Positions 55,146 to 64,000 of a DNA stretch of 64,000 nt are shown piece by piece. Below the pieces are notes generated by a model. It saw only the letters and a list, made by a program, of their open reading frames with translations. It was not told the DNA's origin and did no database searches. The position numbers and the translations under genes were made by a program. Every line of letters starts with the position of its first letter. Position 1 is the first letter of the stretch. Source of the DNA: Otatea glauca (taxonomy: Eukaryota > Streptophyta > Magnoliopsida > Poales > Poaceae); NCBI GenBank assembly GCA_036346275.1, contig CM070717.1:8801178-8865177 (forward strand), given 5' to 3'.

Positions 55146-56039
55146 TGTCTCATGCATGAGGCGCTCGATCATGGTGATGGTGTAGGGCATGCCTCCCATC
55201 TGGACCTGCTCCTTCTCAAGTTCAAGATCTTTGCATCAATATTTCTCGAGTATGTAAATGAAGTTATTATATATCATAGTATGGAAAGCTAAATAGATCA
55301 CTTTTGTTGTATCACAAATCTAGCCGATCCATTGTCGTCTTATTCCATGTGAATGCCGTGGCATCCTCCATATGTTGTACATGCATTAGCTAGTTTATAC
55401 TCCTCTATTTTTGAATATGTGACATTCTATTTTTCAATTTTTATTCCTAAATACATATCATTCTACAATTTTGATCCTACTTTTACTATTTTTCCTTCTA
55501 TAATCTCCATTTAGCTATTTTTAATGGCATTTACTATCATACATTAGAGTAAAACACACCATCTAAAACTATAAGGACCATGTAATCAAATCTCTTATGA
55601 ATGGAAGGTAAAGATGCAAAAGGAAACTTCGCAACTAAATCAAGCAATCAAATAAACTCTTTGTAATGGTGCAGTTTTGAAATGAGCTCTTTCCGTATTC
55701 ATCCATCACCCACGTCTATAAAAAGCTCTACTAGCCATCATGAAAGGGCACAGAGAAAAGCAATAGAGGAGAGCTCCTCGTCTAGAGCGCACGCACGCAC
55801 ACACACCACCCATCAACACACACACACACGGAGAAGGGCAACAACACAAGCGCAGATCAATCACAACTTCTTAAATGAAATGACAAAAATTAGAACATAT
55901 GCAAGCCATGCCATCCAATACTAAACTTGACATTCAATGAAACATCAATTTACACCACCGCATTAAAAAAATTAACTAGTTTTGTGAACTATAAGCCTAC
56001 GAGTCTTCACATGTTGGTAGGGGCCTCGGAGGTGGTAGA
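55146..56039. other. CACTA-C 3' non-coding region
   Basis: No gene supported. Contains an AC-rich simple repeat at about 55790-55833. It is probably the 3' untranslated part of the Ulp1-type gene and subterminal DNA. Confidence 0.45.
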
Positions 56040-57060
56040 TGAGTATGGAAGACTTCATCGTTATTATCTGGTCATGAAACTCGCCGTTCTTGTTGAGTAC
56101 TTCCTTCATAATGAAGTAGGCGAGCTGTCCCTGAATGCCTTGGATTTCATTTGGAACCATCCTCCCATAGGCAACTTCAAACGCTATAGATAGAAAAAGT
56201 TTGTCTTAAGAGCTTATATAGAGAATGAGATGTGCAAATCAATGTGTGATGTTAGCGTGACAAACCTCTACGTCATTGTTTACTATTGTAGAGCCTAAGA
56301 TTTCGCGCATGTATTGGCACACGAAGTACCCACATAAATTTGTTCTGGCGGCCGCTTGTGGCAATCGCAAAAATTGAATAAACTTATACGACATTGAAGG
56401 AGTTATTGACTACAGTGCGATATAGACAAATTGTTTTTGTGCGCATCGGAAATTTAGTACGGATTGTCGATGATTTATGGAAAGGACGGTGTCTTGAGCA
56501 CTTTTACAATATGCTTTGAAGGCCCTATTCACTAGACTTGTCATATCTTTGTAGTCTTTTGGATCTTTGTCCCGCGGGTCCAAGATCAAGATCTTGCTTT
56601 TATCTGGATGAATTACTACGAGAATCCGTGGAAACTACATACACATGTATGATGCCGTAGTCATTAGTCCTAACCTGAGCAAAGAACGAGATCAACAAGT
56701 AATTGAACTAGCTAGTGAGCCACTTACTTGAAATTGTATGGTAAAAGTATGAACTCCTTGTCTTGGAGTTTGATGAGAGCGTTATATACGTAGTCCTCGA
56801 CCTCCTTTGGTACTCTTTTGATTTCCGGCTGGCAAACCGTTCCCGGATCGAGGAACGCCACTGGCCCTTTGGTTCTTTTTAGTTCGATCAACTCGTATCT
56901 ACATAACAAATGATTTAGACATCACATTTATCGGTATTACATGAATGTAGACAATGATTTTTATATTGGACACTTACAGTGACCAGCATCTCATAAGAGA
57001 CACGTCGAGGGCATCTTGATAGTACATGTTGTGCAACTCGCTGAATTCTATCATGAAGCA
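56040..57060 (-). pseudogene. Ulp1-like C48 cysteine protease domain of the CACTA-C second gene, frameshifted
   Basis: The SUMO-protease-like fold (Peptidase_C48) is often carried by plant CACTA and MULE elements; its role there is not settled. Exon 56728 to about 56909 reads YELIELKRTKGPVAFLDPGT, PEIKRVPKEVEDYVYNALIK and FILLPYNF. A GTAAGT donor (56722-56727) and TGTAG acceptor (56635-56639) bound an intron. The next exon has the catalytic His (CAC, 56628-56630), but one base is missing in the following Trp codon. The reading then shifts to ILVVIHPDKSKILILDPRDK (catalytic Asp region). Later RLPQAAARTNLCGYFVCQYM gives the Gln and catalytic Cys (56332-56334). The tail is VPNEIQGIQGQLAYFIMKEV, then NKNGEF. 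Confidence 0.82.
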
Positions 57061-59001
57061 GCCAATCCCTCATGGTGGAAATGTTCTCTCTCGAAAATGG
57101 CGGTGATCACCTTCGGAGTACATGTTGGTTCGATCGCTCCATATACCATTCATGTAATCGCTTTAGCTGCCTTTGTTAGACTATGAAGCTTCGAAGGGGT
57201 GACAAACGGCTTCCCCAATTCGTATTTCAGTCTTTCTTCAGCAGCTTGTCCTTTGGAGACCGCTTTACCCTTACTTTTCTCGCACACAACATCATACTCC
57301 GTTCGCCACCGACCTCGTGATATGGCTTGTCTATTCTGCCATGCCTTCAGAGGAGGGTTTTTAAGTCGGTCAACTGAAGTTGTCGCACTAACTTTCATAC
57401 GCTGATGTGTTGGTGACGACTGTGCGAGGTTTACTGTAGGAGAGGCCGGCAGGTTCACTGTAGGAGAGGCCGGCAGGTTCACTGCAGGAGAGGCTGGCAG
57501 GTTCACCTCAGGAGGGGCTGGCAGGTTCACCTCAGGAGGAACAGGCACTTCATGATGGTCCAAGGTGATGTCACGTTTGCGCCACTGGATGAATGTGTGG
57601 ACGGCACTTCCTAGAGTTGTAACCTCGTCGTTCGGGGGCATTTCTAGCCCGAGGTTGGCGAACTGGGGATTAACCGTGTCCACCTGAACCTTTGCATATC
57701 CCGGCGCTATCGCAGAGTTGTGCAATACACCTCCTTCTTGGCATGGGTACGCTATGCCTGTACCGGCTGAATGAATATGTTCATGACGGGCAAAGTGAGT
57801 GGCACGGTGTGGGGTCATGTATGTCGTCCACGGATAATGACCCATGTCTGTTCTACAATTGGCGGCGGATGCGCTAATCGCCGCGACGATTCGGAGGCTG
57901 GTCGTAATAATGTTCTCGGCTTGTGACTCGCTCATGGCTTGTTGTACTTGTCGTTGTACTTGTTGTTCAATTGTGCCTTGTAATTCTCGAAGCATCTTTT
58001 CCTTCATCATTTCTATTTTGGCAAACGCTTCTCTAGCTCTCTTTCGACTCTTGTAAGTGTGAAGGTGCTCTGGGAATCCTGTCTTCCACGGAACCTTAAC
58101 CCCGACACCTCTTGTTCGTCCAGGATGCTCCTTGTTTCCCAGGCACGTGTTAGTTCGCTCGTTCTCCCTATCTGGTTGGAATGTTCCTTGGGAAGACTCG
58201 ACGTACAGCTCCTGGACCCTTTGTGACATTGCTTCGTCGTCGCTATTTCTGAAGGATAAGCCCCCACCAGACGTGACACTTGCCCTCGCTAGCACGTAGT
58301 GCTTGACTCGTCCGTAGTCCGCCAATTGACTTGTACCCGGTCGATCGTAGTGATTACGCTTCCGCCTCTCCCATTGAGGATTTTACCAACGTACCCACCC
58401 GCACCAAGTGCTGTGGATGGATGTTCCTTCTTCCGATGTTTATGTGGTCCTCATTTGGACTTCTTTGTTGCTTCACTTTGCTTCATCGACACGAAATCAT
58501 CCCAATATGGTTCTAAGTTTGGGTAGTCCCGATGGCCGATCGGTTTTCTTTACATAAGTAGTATTCACTGGCCTTGAAGTTCCTCCATGCCGCATCCATG
58601 GTCATCAACGCATCCCGACCACGCGGTGTTCATCTTCTTGAATTGAAGGTTTGTTTCAGCTCATCCATAGATCCGCTTTGATGGTATCGGGCACTTTGTG
58701 CCAATCCAAAAGGTGATTGGCACTCTCTCCTGCGATATACCGCAGGTTGTTCTGCACTTTGCTACGAACTTTGGCGGTGCACTAGGGCCCCAGCACGAGA
58801 CCTCCGAGATGGTATACCGGCCTTGGGCTTCTTATTTCTTCCTCGGCCACGAGGTCTTGCCATGTATGTCAAGCATCGCGGCAACACCGGTGGTTGGGTG
58901 GAGGTTGAGGAACTGGTAGGGCTAGGGCTCGGGCTCGGGGTGGATTGCTCCTCCATATCGACCTTGGATGTGCGAATGAAAGAGGTAAAGTATGGAACCA
59001 T
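57061..59001 (-). pseudogene. CACTA-C second gene, N-terminal and middle parts
   Basis: The probable start is in the frame 58762-59001, which reads VDMEEQSTPSPSPSPTSSST then CLTYMARPRGRGRNKKP. Broken pieces follow on the minus strand: NLQFKKMNTAWSG, EPYWDDFVSMKQSEATKK and STALGAGGYVGKI. A long open frame 57150-58325 has MSQRVQELYVESSQGTFQPD, KEHPGRTRGVGVKVPWKTGF, REAFAKIEMMKEKMLRELQG and a Gln-rich helix (QQVQRQVQQAMSESQAE). The eight-residue NLPASPTV repeat lies at 57427-57545, and the end is KGQAAEERLKYELGKPF. This layout, with a Transposase_24-like middle and a C-terminal Ulp1 domain, is known for grass CACTA accessory proteins. The long frame lacks a start in context; breaks lie near 58330 and 58500-58700. 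Confidence 0.78.
57427..57545 (-). repeat. 24-bp minisatellite inside the CACTA-C second gene
   Basis: Four to five copies of a 24-bp unit (GGCAGGTTCACTGTAGGAGA type on the plus strand) encode NLPASPTV or NLPAPPEV. Length is a multiple of three, so the frame is kept. Confidence 0.85.
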
Positions 59002-59084
59002 TAGAATTTGGCGATCCGATGGGTTAAGTGCGGAAGTTTAACTCGAGAACTAGAAATAAAAGTAATCGAAGAATTGGGCATTCA

Positions 59085-59640
59085 ATTGATGGGCTGAAGT
59101 ACGAATTGTCTACAAGAAGGGTAAGGAGAATGTGGTTGCCAACGCATTGTCATGGGCTGGACAACTCATGAATTTGCGAGCTTTATCGGGGATGCAACCT
59201 CTGTGTATTCAAGAGGTAGTGAATTACGATGCCACCGACAATGTAGCACAACAACTAGCATAGTTGGACGTTCATAGCCCCGACACGAGTGGGTTTGAAT
59301 TGCATCAAGGTTTGATCCCAAGCAAGGAAAAATTTGGATTGGAGAGAACTCTGCGTTACAAACTAAACTAATTGTGGCTTTCCATTGAAGTACCATTGGA
59401 GGCATTCGCAATGCGGACAACCAACCAAAGACTAAAGGAATTGTTTTCTTGAATAAGAATGAAATAGGGAGTAGAGAATTTTGTTAAGCAATGTGAAACT
59501 TTTCACCTAGCAAAGGGAAAAGATCCAAACCAGTTTGTCTAGTGTAGCCTTTACCCATTCTTACAATTTGCATGGCAAGATTTGACAATGAATTTTGGAT
59601 TGTCAAACGCCCGCAACTTTCAAGCACTAAATGGAAGAGG
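59085..59640 (+). pseudogene. Isolated Gypsy pol fragment (RNase H end to integrase) inside CACTA-C
   Basis: Plus strand, opposite to the CACTA genes. It reads IVYKKGKENVVANALSWAG (end of RNase H), LALSGMQPL-like spacer, SGFELHQGLIPSKEKF, MRTTNQRLKELFS and NFVKQCETFHLAKGKDPNQF (integrase zinc region; Cys-X2-Cys changed), then FAWQDLTMNFGLS. Several stops and one-base shifts. It is a different Gypsy group from G1 and G2. No LTR is seen next to it, so it looks like a captured or trapped fragment. Confidence 0.75.
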
Positions 59641-60080
59641 TGTAAGCGCTCGGAAAAGATCTCTAGTTAACAAAACCAATCCTAGACCTAGCGGATAAAG
59701 CGGGTAAGAAGCATACTACGCACCCTTGATCCTTTCCCTCGCTCAACACGTATCCGCCCTTTACCTGCGCACTGGAGGGAACTTAGGCGGCACTTTAGAT
59801 GGCGGGCGCCCACAAAACCCACAAGAAGAGAATCACAGTACTACCTATCTACTAAACAATAGGACCAAGTAGGCTATCGGTTGGGCAATCTTTTGACCAC
59901 CAAACTCAAAGACATGATGGAATGAGTAGTAGACTAGCGATGAAAAAGTTAACCTATTTGGTTGGTTTATATTACCATAATATCTTGATGCAATAACAAG
60001 CAAAGCAACATTTTATCGGACAAGAACAACCGAGCTAAAGAACGAGAGCCATCGAGAATGAAGGTAGAACATACCTAGGA
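59641..60080. other. Unassigned region right of the Gypsy fragment
   Basis: 440 bp without coding evidence. It may be decayed Gypsy sequence or CACTA 5' DNA of the Ulp1 gene. Confidence 0.35.
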
Positions 60081-60310
60081 ATGCGCGGCGTCGTGCGGTC
60101 GGCGTCGTTCGAGTATGGCGCGCAGGCGGCGTCGGGCGGCGTCAGGCGCGTCGGTGGAAAGCGCGGGCGTCGGGTGTCGAGGCGCGGGAGGCGAACGCAG
60201 GCGTCGGACGGCGTCGAGCGCGGGCGTGAGCGTCGGACGGCGTCGGGCGAAGACCGTGGCGGCGTCGGGCTCGAAGTAAGAGTGAAGCGGCAGGAGTTTA
60301 GGGGTTAGGC
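60081..60310. repeat. GC-rich GGCGTCGGGC-type degenerate repeat
   Basis: Repeated GGCGTCG(G) words with variable spacing. An open frame across it is an effect of composition. It lies between the second gene and the repeat cluster and may be a promoter-proximal GC block. Confidence 0.55.
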
Positions 60311-60354
60311 AACGGTGAGAAGAAGAATGATCAGACGACTTTTATATGTGGGGC

Positions 60355-60675
60355 CTTATCGTGGCGGTTCTTAACAAGAACCGCCATCGATACTTTATCG
60401 TGGCGGTTCTTCAAAAGAACCGCCGATGATATAATTATCGTGGCGGTTCTTTATACGAACCGCCATCGATACTATCGTGGCGGTTCTTCACAAGAACCAC
60501 CATCGATACATAATTATCGTGGCGGTTCTTTATACGAACCGCCACATTCACTTATCTCGTGGCGGTTCTTCACAAGAAGCGCCAGCGATATATATAATCC
60601 GTGGCGGTTCTTTATACGAACCGCCAGCGATAATGTATCGTGGCGGTTCGTTTAAGAACCGCCATCGATAAAGTT
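60355..60675. repeat. Internal cluster of CACTA-C subterminal-type palindromes
   Basis: About eight palindromes GTGGCGGTTCTT, 3-7 nt, AAGAACCGCCATCGATA. The rightmost copies end CCGCCATCGATA, the inverse of the copies beside the left terminus (CATCGATGGCGG). No CACTA-type terminus follows at 60676-60770. It lies between the two genes of the element. Confidence 0.88.
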
Positions 60676-61112
60676 ATCTAACATAAGCTTTTGCGCGGAC
60701 TACTTCCAAGTGGTCGGCGTGAACAAGCTTTTGCGGACTACTTCAAGTGGTCGTGAAGAAAAACAGTAATGACCATATATATTTCTAATATAGTAATATA
60801 CCCTATATAATCTCTACTGCTTATTTTCATATCTTCTAGGATGTATACCAGAATAGAATATTATTTCTAAATATGTTCTAATATCATAAATGCCTTATGT
60901 ACTATGTACAATATATTTGGTTTTAATTCATACAGGAGGAGAAACCATTAAAACTTGTGTAATCGAATATAGTAATTACCTATATAATCCTAATATAGTA
61001 ATATATTAATGACCCACATTTCCATTACTCCACACAAATGCATAACACCATATTTCCATTACTCCATACAAATGCATATTGTTTACATCACATTGCCATT
61101 ACTCGTATATAG
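60676..61112. other. AT-rich spacer between internal repeat cluster and TNPD gene
   Basis: Starts with a direct duplication of about 35 bp (AAGCTTTTGCG(CG)GACTACTTC near 60688 and 60724). The rest is AT-rich and probably the TNPD 3' untranslated region. Confidence 0.5.
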
Positions 61113-64000
61113 CTAATTATTTTCTTTCACAATTTGCCCTTCTTCATGATCGTCGCGATGATAGGTAGTTTCTTGAGTGGTTTCTTCCTCGAGCCCGATG
61201 TTGCCATCTACGAAAGGAGGCAACTCGTCAAACTGGTTGTACTCATCCTCATCCACGACATTCTCAACTCCGACGATCCTTCTTTTCCCTGAAGAACTAC
61301 ATGCGCTTCTTATCGTCGGGTCGATTACATAGAAGACTTGTGCTACTTGCTTCGCAAGTACGAATGGTTAAATCTCAGATCCGACATGTTCGATGTCCAA
61401 AGTAGTGAAGCCGCACTTGTCCACCTTGACACCCTTTGGGAGTTGTACCCAACGACACGAAACATCGGGATCTTAAAAATACAATAGTCGAGCTCCCAAA
61501 TCTCTTCTATGAACCCATAGAAGCTAGTCTTCTTACTGCCTGTGTTGTCATAGGCATCTATGCGGACACCACTATTTTGGTAAGTGCTTTTGCTATCCTG
61601 AGATCTCGTGTAAAAGGTATATCCATTTATGTCGTATCCTTGCCATGTCAAGATTGTACTGATGGCCCTTTGCCAACCACCTCAACATAACACTCGTTTC
61701 TTTCCCAGTCACATGCTCTTTGAACCAATGATTGAACAAACGGTTATGCTCTTTTGTTACCCAAGCCTCTGATCGTCCACGATTTTCCTCTCGTAGCTTA
61801 TCCTTGTGCATGTCCATGTACGAGGACACCTCAACCGATCATTGTTGCAAGACTATGAAATGAGCTTTTTGAACAATCCATGATCGTAAGAATTTGTTGA
61901 TTTCCTTCCAATCGTCCCTTTCCGGCTAGCCTACCCTCATGGCGAGATCTGAGCACTCCTACCGGTTCCACCCCTCCATGTAATCCACGCAAAACTCGAT
62001 AACCTCCTCGGTTGCATAACCTTCCACAATGCAACCCTCCGTGAGATCGATTGCGTACATACTTCTTCGGGATACCCATGTACCTTTCGAACGGGTACAT
62101 CGATGCGAGAATACGGGGCCACATACATTTATCTCATTCACAAGGTGAACAATGAGATGAACCATTATATCGAAAAATGATGGAGGGAAATACATCTCTA
62201 GGCGGCATAGTGTCTTCACCACATCATTACGTAGTTCGAAAGTCCGATGGGATCGATGACCTTATGTGAAATCGTGTTGAAGAAGAAACACAACCTCATG
62301 ATTGCTTCTCGGACCTTTTCAGGCAAAATACCTCTAATTGCAATAGGAAGCATTTGTGTCATCATCACATGACAATCATGAGACTTCATGCCAGTTAACT
62401 TCAAATCTTTCATGGACACCAGTTTCTTGATGCTTGCGGAGTAGCCGGATGGAACTTTCACACCATGCAAGCATTTGCAGAGGTTTGTTCTCTCTTTCTT
62501 GGATAGAGTGTAGCAAGCTGGGGGAAGGTAAAGTCGGCCTTTCCCGTTGTCTCGAGGATGTAGCTCAGCTCTGATTTTCATATCTTCCAGGTCCCTTCGT
62601 GCCTTGATCAGTCCTTAGTTTTGCTAGGAATATTGACAAAATACCAATCAAGTGTCACATACATTTTCTCTACATGCATGAGCGTCTATGCGGTGTCGAA
62701 CTTCTAAGTCCTTCCAATAGGGCAAGTTCCAAAATATCGATCTCTTCTTCCATGTGATCTTCTCGATCGAGACCTCGATTTATTATTACTCTCTCCTTTC
62801 CAAGTACAACATTAATATCCTTAACCATATCATATACCTCTTCCCACGAGGAGGCCTTGGAGCTATACCATCCTCTTTTGTCCCGTCGAATTGTTTCTTC
62901 ATATTGCGGTAGGGGTGATTCTGAAGGAACTGCGGTGATGCATGTACACAGTTTTCCTTGAGTTATTGAGCCACACACTTGCGGTTTCATCCATGCAATG
63001 GGGCATGCTTTGGCCCCTTTACAAGACGAACGGATAGGTTACCAAGGGCAGGGAAATCATTGATGGTGCAAAACAACAATGCGCGTAGGGTGAAGTACTC
63101 TCGCTTGTACTCATCCCATACCATACACCTTCGTTCCACAAGATCACAAGATCTTCCACCAATGGTTGTAGGTATACATCAATATCATTGCTAGGTTGTC
63201 TCGGCCCTTGGATAAGCAAATGACATCATAATGTACTTTCGTTTCATACACAACCAAGGAGGAAGGTTGTAGATACAGAGAGTCACAGGCCAAGTGCTAT
63301 GAATACTACTCATGTTACCGAAAGGATTCATTCCATCCGTACTCAACCCAAACCTTACATTCCTCGGTTCATTCCAAGTCCATCCTAAAGAGCCTATCGA
63401 TGGTTCTCCACCGCGTAATCGGCAGGTGTCTCGACTTTCCATCCTTTTACGCTCTTCCGAGTGCCATCGCATCGATTGGGCATGCTTTTGTTTCCAAATA
63501 AGCGCTTCAACCGAGGTATTACCGGTAAATACCACACCACTTTAGCGGGAGCTCCTTTCTTCACCACGGTGCCCTCGCTGTCATGGTCTTTACGCTTGTA
63601 TCGCGATGATTTGCACACCGGACATACATGCATGTCTGTATACTCTTTGCGATAGAGTATACAATCGTTTGGACATGCATGTATTCTTTCTACTTCCAAT
63701 CCCAATGGACATACAACCTTCTTAGCTAAATAAGTGGTTATCGGCAATACGTTTCCATCTGGAAGCATGTCCGCTAAGAGATGTAATAGCGCCGTGAAAC
63801 TTTTATCGGACCAACCATTGCTTGCCTTCAATTTTAGAAGTGAAAGCACGGTGTGCAACTTTGTGTATTCCTCCTTGCAACCCGGGAACAAAGGTGTGTC
63901 CGAGTCGTCCAACAAACCCTTGAATTGATTAAACTCTCTCTGACTAGTGTAGTTCCCTTCTGCATCGCGCAACATCTGAGCAAGATTATTATCGTCATCA
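61113..64000 (-). pseudogene. CACTA TNPD-type transposase (Transposase_21, DUF4218, DUF4216), frameshifted, 5' end outside
   Basis: Read leftwards. Pieces in order: MLRDAEGNYTSQREFNQFKG (near 63975); SNGWSDKSFTALLHLLADML; YRKEYTDMHVCPVCKSSRYK; VVWYLPVIPRLKRLFGNKS, where the frame breaks; NVRFGLSTDGMNPFGNMSSI; LCIYNLPPWLCMKRKYIMMS; RQPSNDIDVYLQPLVEDLVI. After further breaks come YLPPACYTLSKKERTNLCKC, MKSHDCHVMMTQMLPIAIRG, and the DUF4218 region LEMYFPPSFFDIMVHLIVHL. The DUF4216-like end has NGYTFYTRSQDSKSTYQNSG and VAQVFYVIDPTIRSA. The acidic C-terminus closes with TAG at 61113-61115 after KENN. At least eight frame changes (for example near 63500, 63200, 62990, 62600, 62220, 61960, 61620, 61380). 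It is the catalytic transposase; not functional as read. Confidence 0.9.

Larger units (their letters stand above)
54429..64000 (-). mobile_element. CACTA-C: CACTA transposon with Ulp1 protease ORF, inserted in G2
   Basis: The terminus starts at 54429 (CACTACACTAAAAGCG) inside G2 gag. Inside are subterminal repeats (to about 54815), a short tandem array, the Ulp1-type ORF (56.0-59.0 kb, minus), a Gypsy fragment, an internal repeat cluster (60.36-60.68 kb), and the TNPD transposase (61113 to beyond 64000, minus). Both genes read leftwards, so 54429 is the 3' end. G2 gag does not resume within the window, which supports one long element, although two CACTA elements side by side cannot be excluded. 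Confidence 0.75.

Noticed and set aside
60081..60308. 75-codon plus-strand frame in GGCGTCG repeats
   Set aside because: A simple GC-rich repeat read through; no protein feature.

Overview
The window is plant nuclear DNA made almost entirely of nested transposable elements. I found no convincing host gene, tRNA or rRNA. The element set is a Sirevirus-like Copia family with 1.64-1.68 kb LTRs and a tRNA-Met primer site, Tekay/Del-like chromovirus Gypsy elements with LTRs over 3 kb, and CACTA (En/Spm) transposons with 3-bp-type termini. This set, together with GC-rich blocks inside the Gypsy LTRs, fits a grass (Poaceae) pericentromeric or heterochromatic region. The species cannot be named from the sequence.

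Layout: 1-5003 is the 3' part of CACTA-A (+), with a decayed Transposase_24-type gene, subterminal inverted repeats and a terminus. 5274-7046 plus 18144 to about 20530 is one old Gypsy-type LTR (L1), split by a complete Copia element, C1 (7047-18138, LTRs about 98% identical by eye over 300 bp, TSD TACAC). About 20926-25683 is a second, diverged solo-type LTR (L2). 25739-27215 holds two direct copies of another LTR-like sequence. 27267-30465 is the 5' part of CACTA-B (+), with a long foldback in its leader and a broken TNPD transposase. It is interrupted at 30466 by Copia C2 (+), and C2 is interrupted in its reverse transcriptase/RNase H region at 37569 by Gypsy G1 (-). G1 (37569-47883) has a complete 3' LTR, decayed pol, an open gag, an upstream coiled-coil ORF and a truncated 5' LTR. 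That LTR is fused at about 47884 to the 3' LTR of a second, related Gypsy, G2 (-), whose internal part runs to 54428. There CACTA-C (-) begins inside the G2 gag. CACTA-C carries a Ulp1/C48-protease ORF (about 56.0-59.0 kb), an internal cluster of subterminal-type repeats (60.36-60.68 kb), and a TNPD transposase running off the right edge.

Insertion order, read from interruptions: L1 is older than C1; CACTA-B is older than C2, which is older than G1; G2 is older than CACTA-C. Almost every coding region carries stops or frameshifts. Several stops look like CAG to TAG or CGA to TGA changes, as expected from deamination of methylated cytosine. Small indels are also common, even between the two G1 LTRs, so some breaks could be base-calling errors.

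The most interesting structure is shared by four diverged Gypsy-type LTRs (L1, L2, G1, G2). On the minus strand each has a GC-rich leader-like block ending in a GT splice-donor sequence, then a conserved short exon-like segment of 75-82 nt that ends at a GC-type donor (AG|GCAAG). In G1 a further acceptor-like site sits directly at the ATG of an upstream coiled-coil ORF. This suggests a spliced transcript that starts in the LTR and skips the primer-binding site. A second candidate is the 216-nt foldback in CACTA-B, a possible transposon-encoded small-RNA hairpin.
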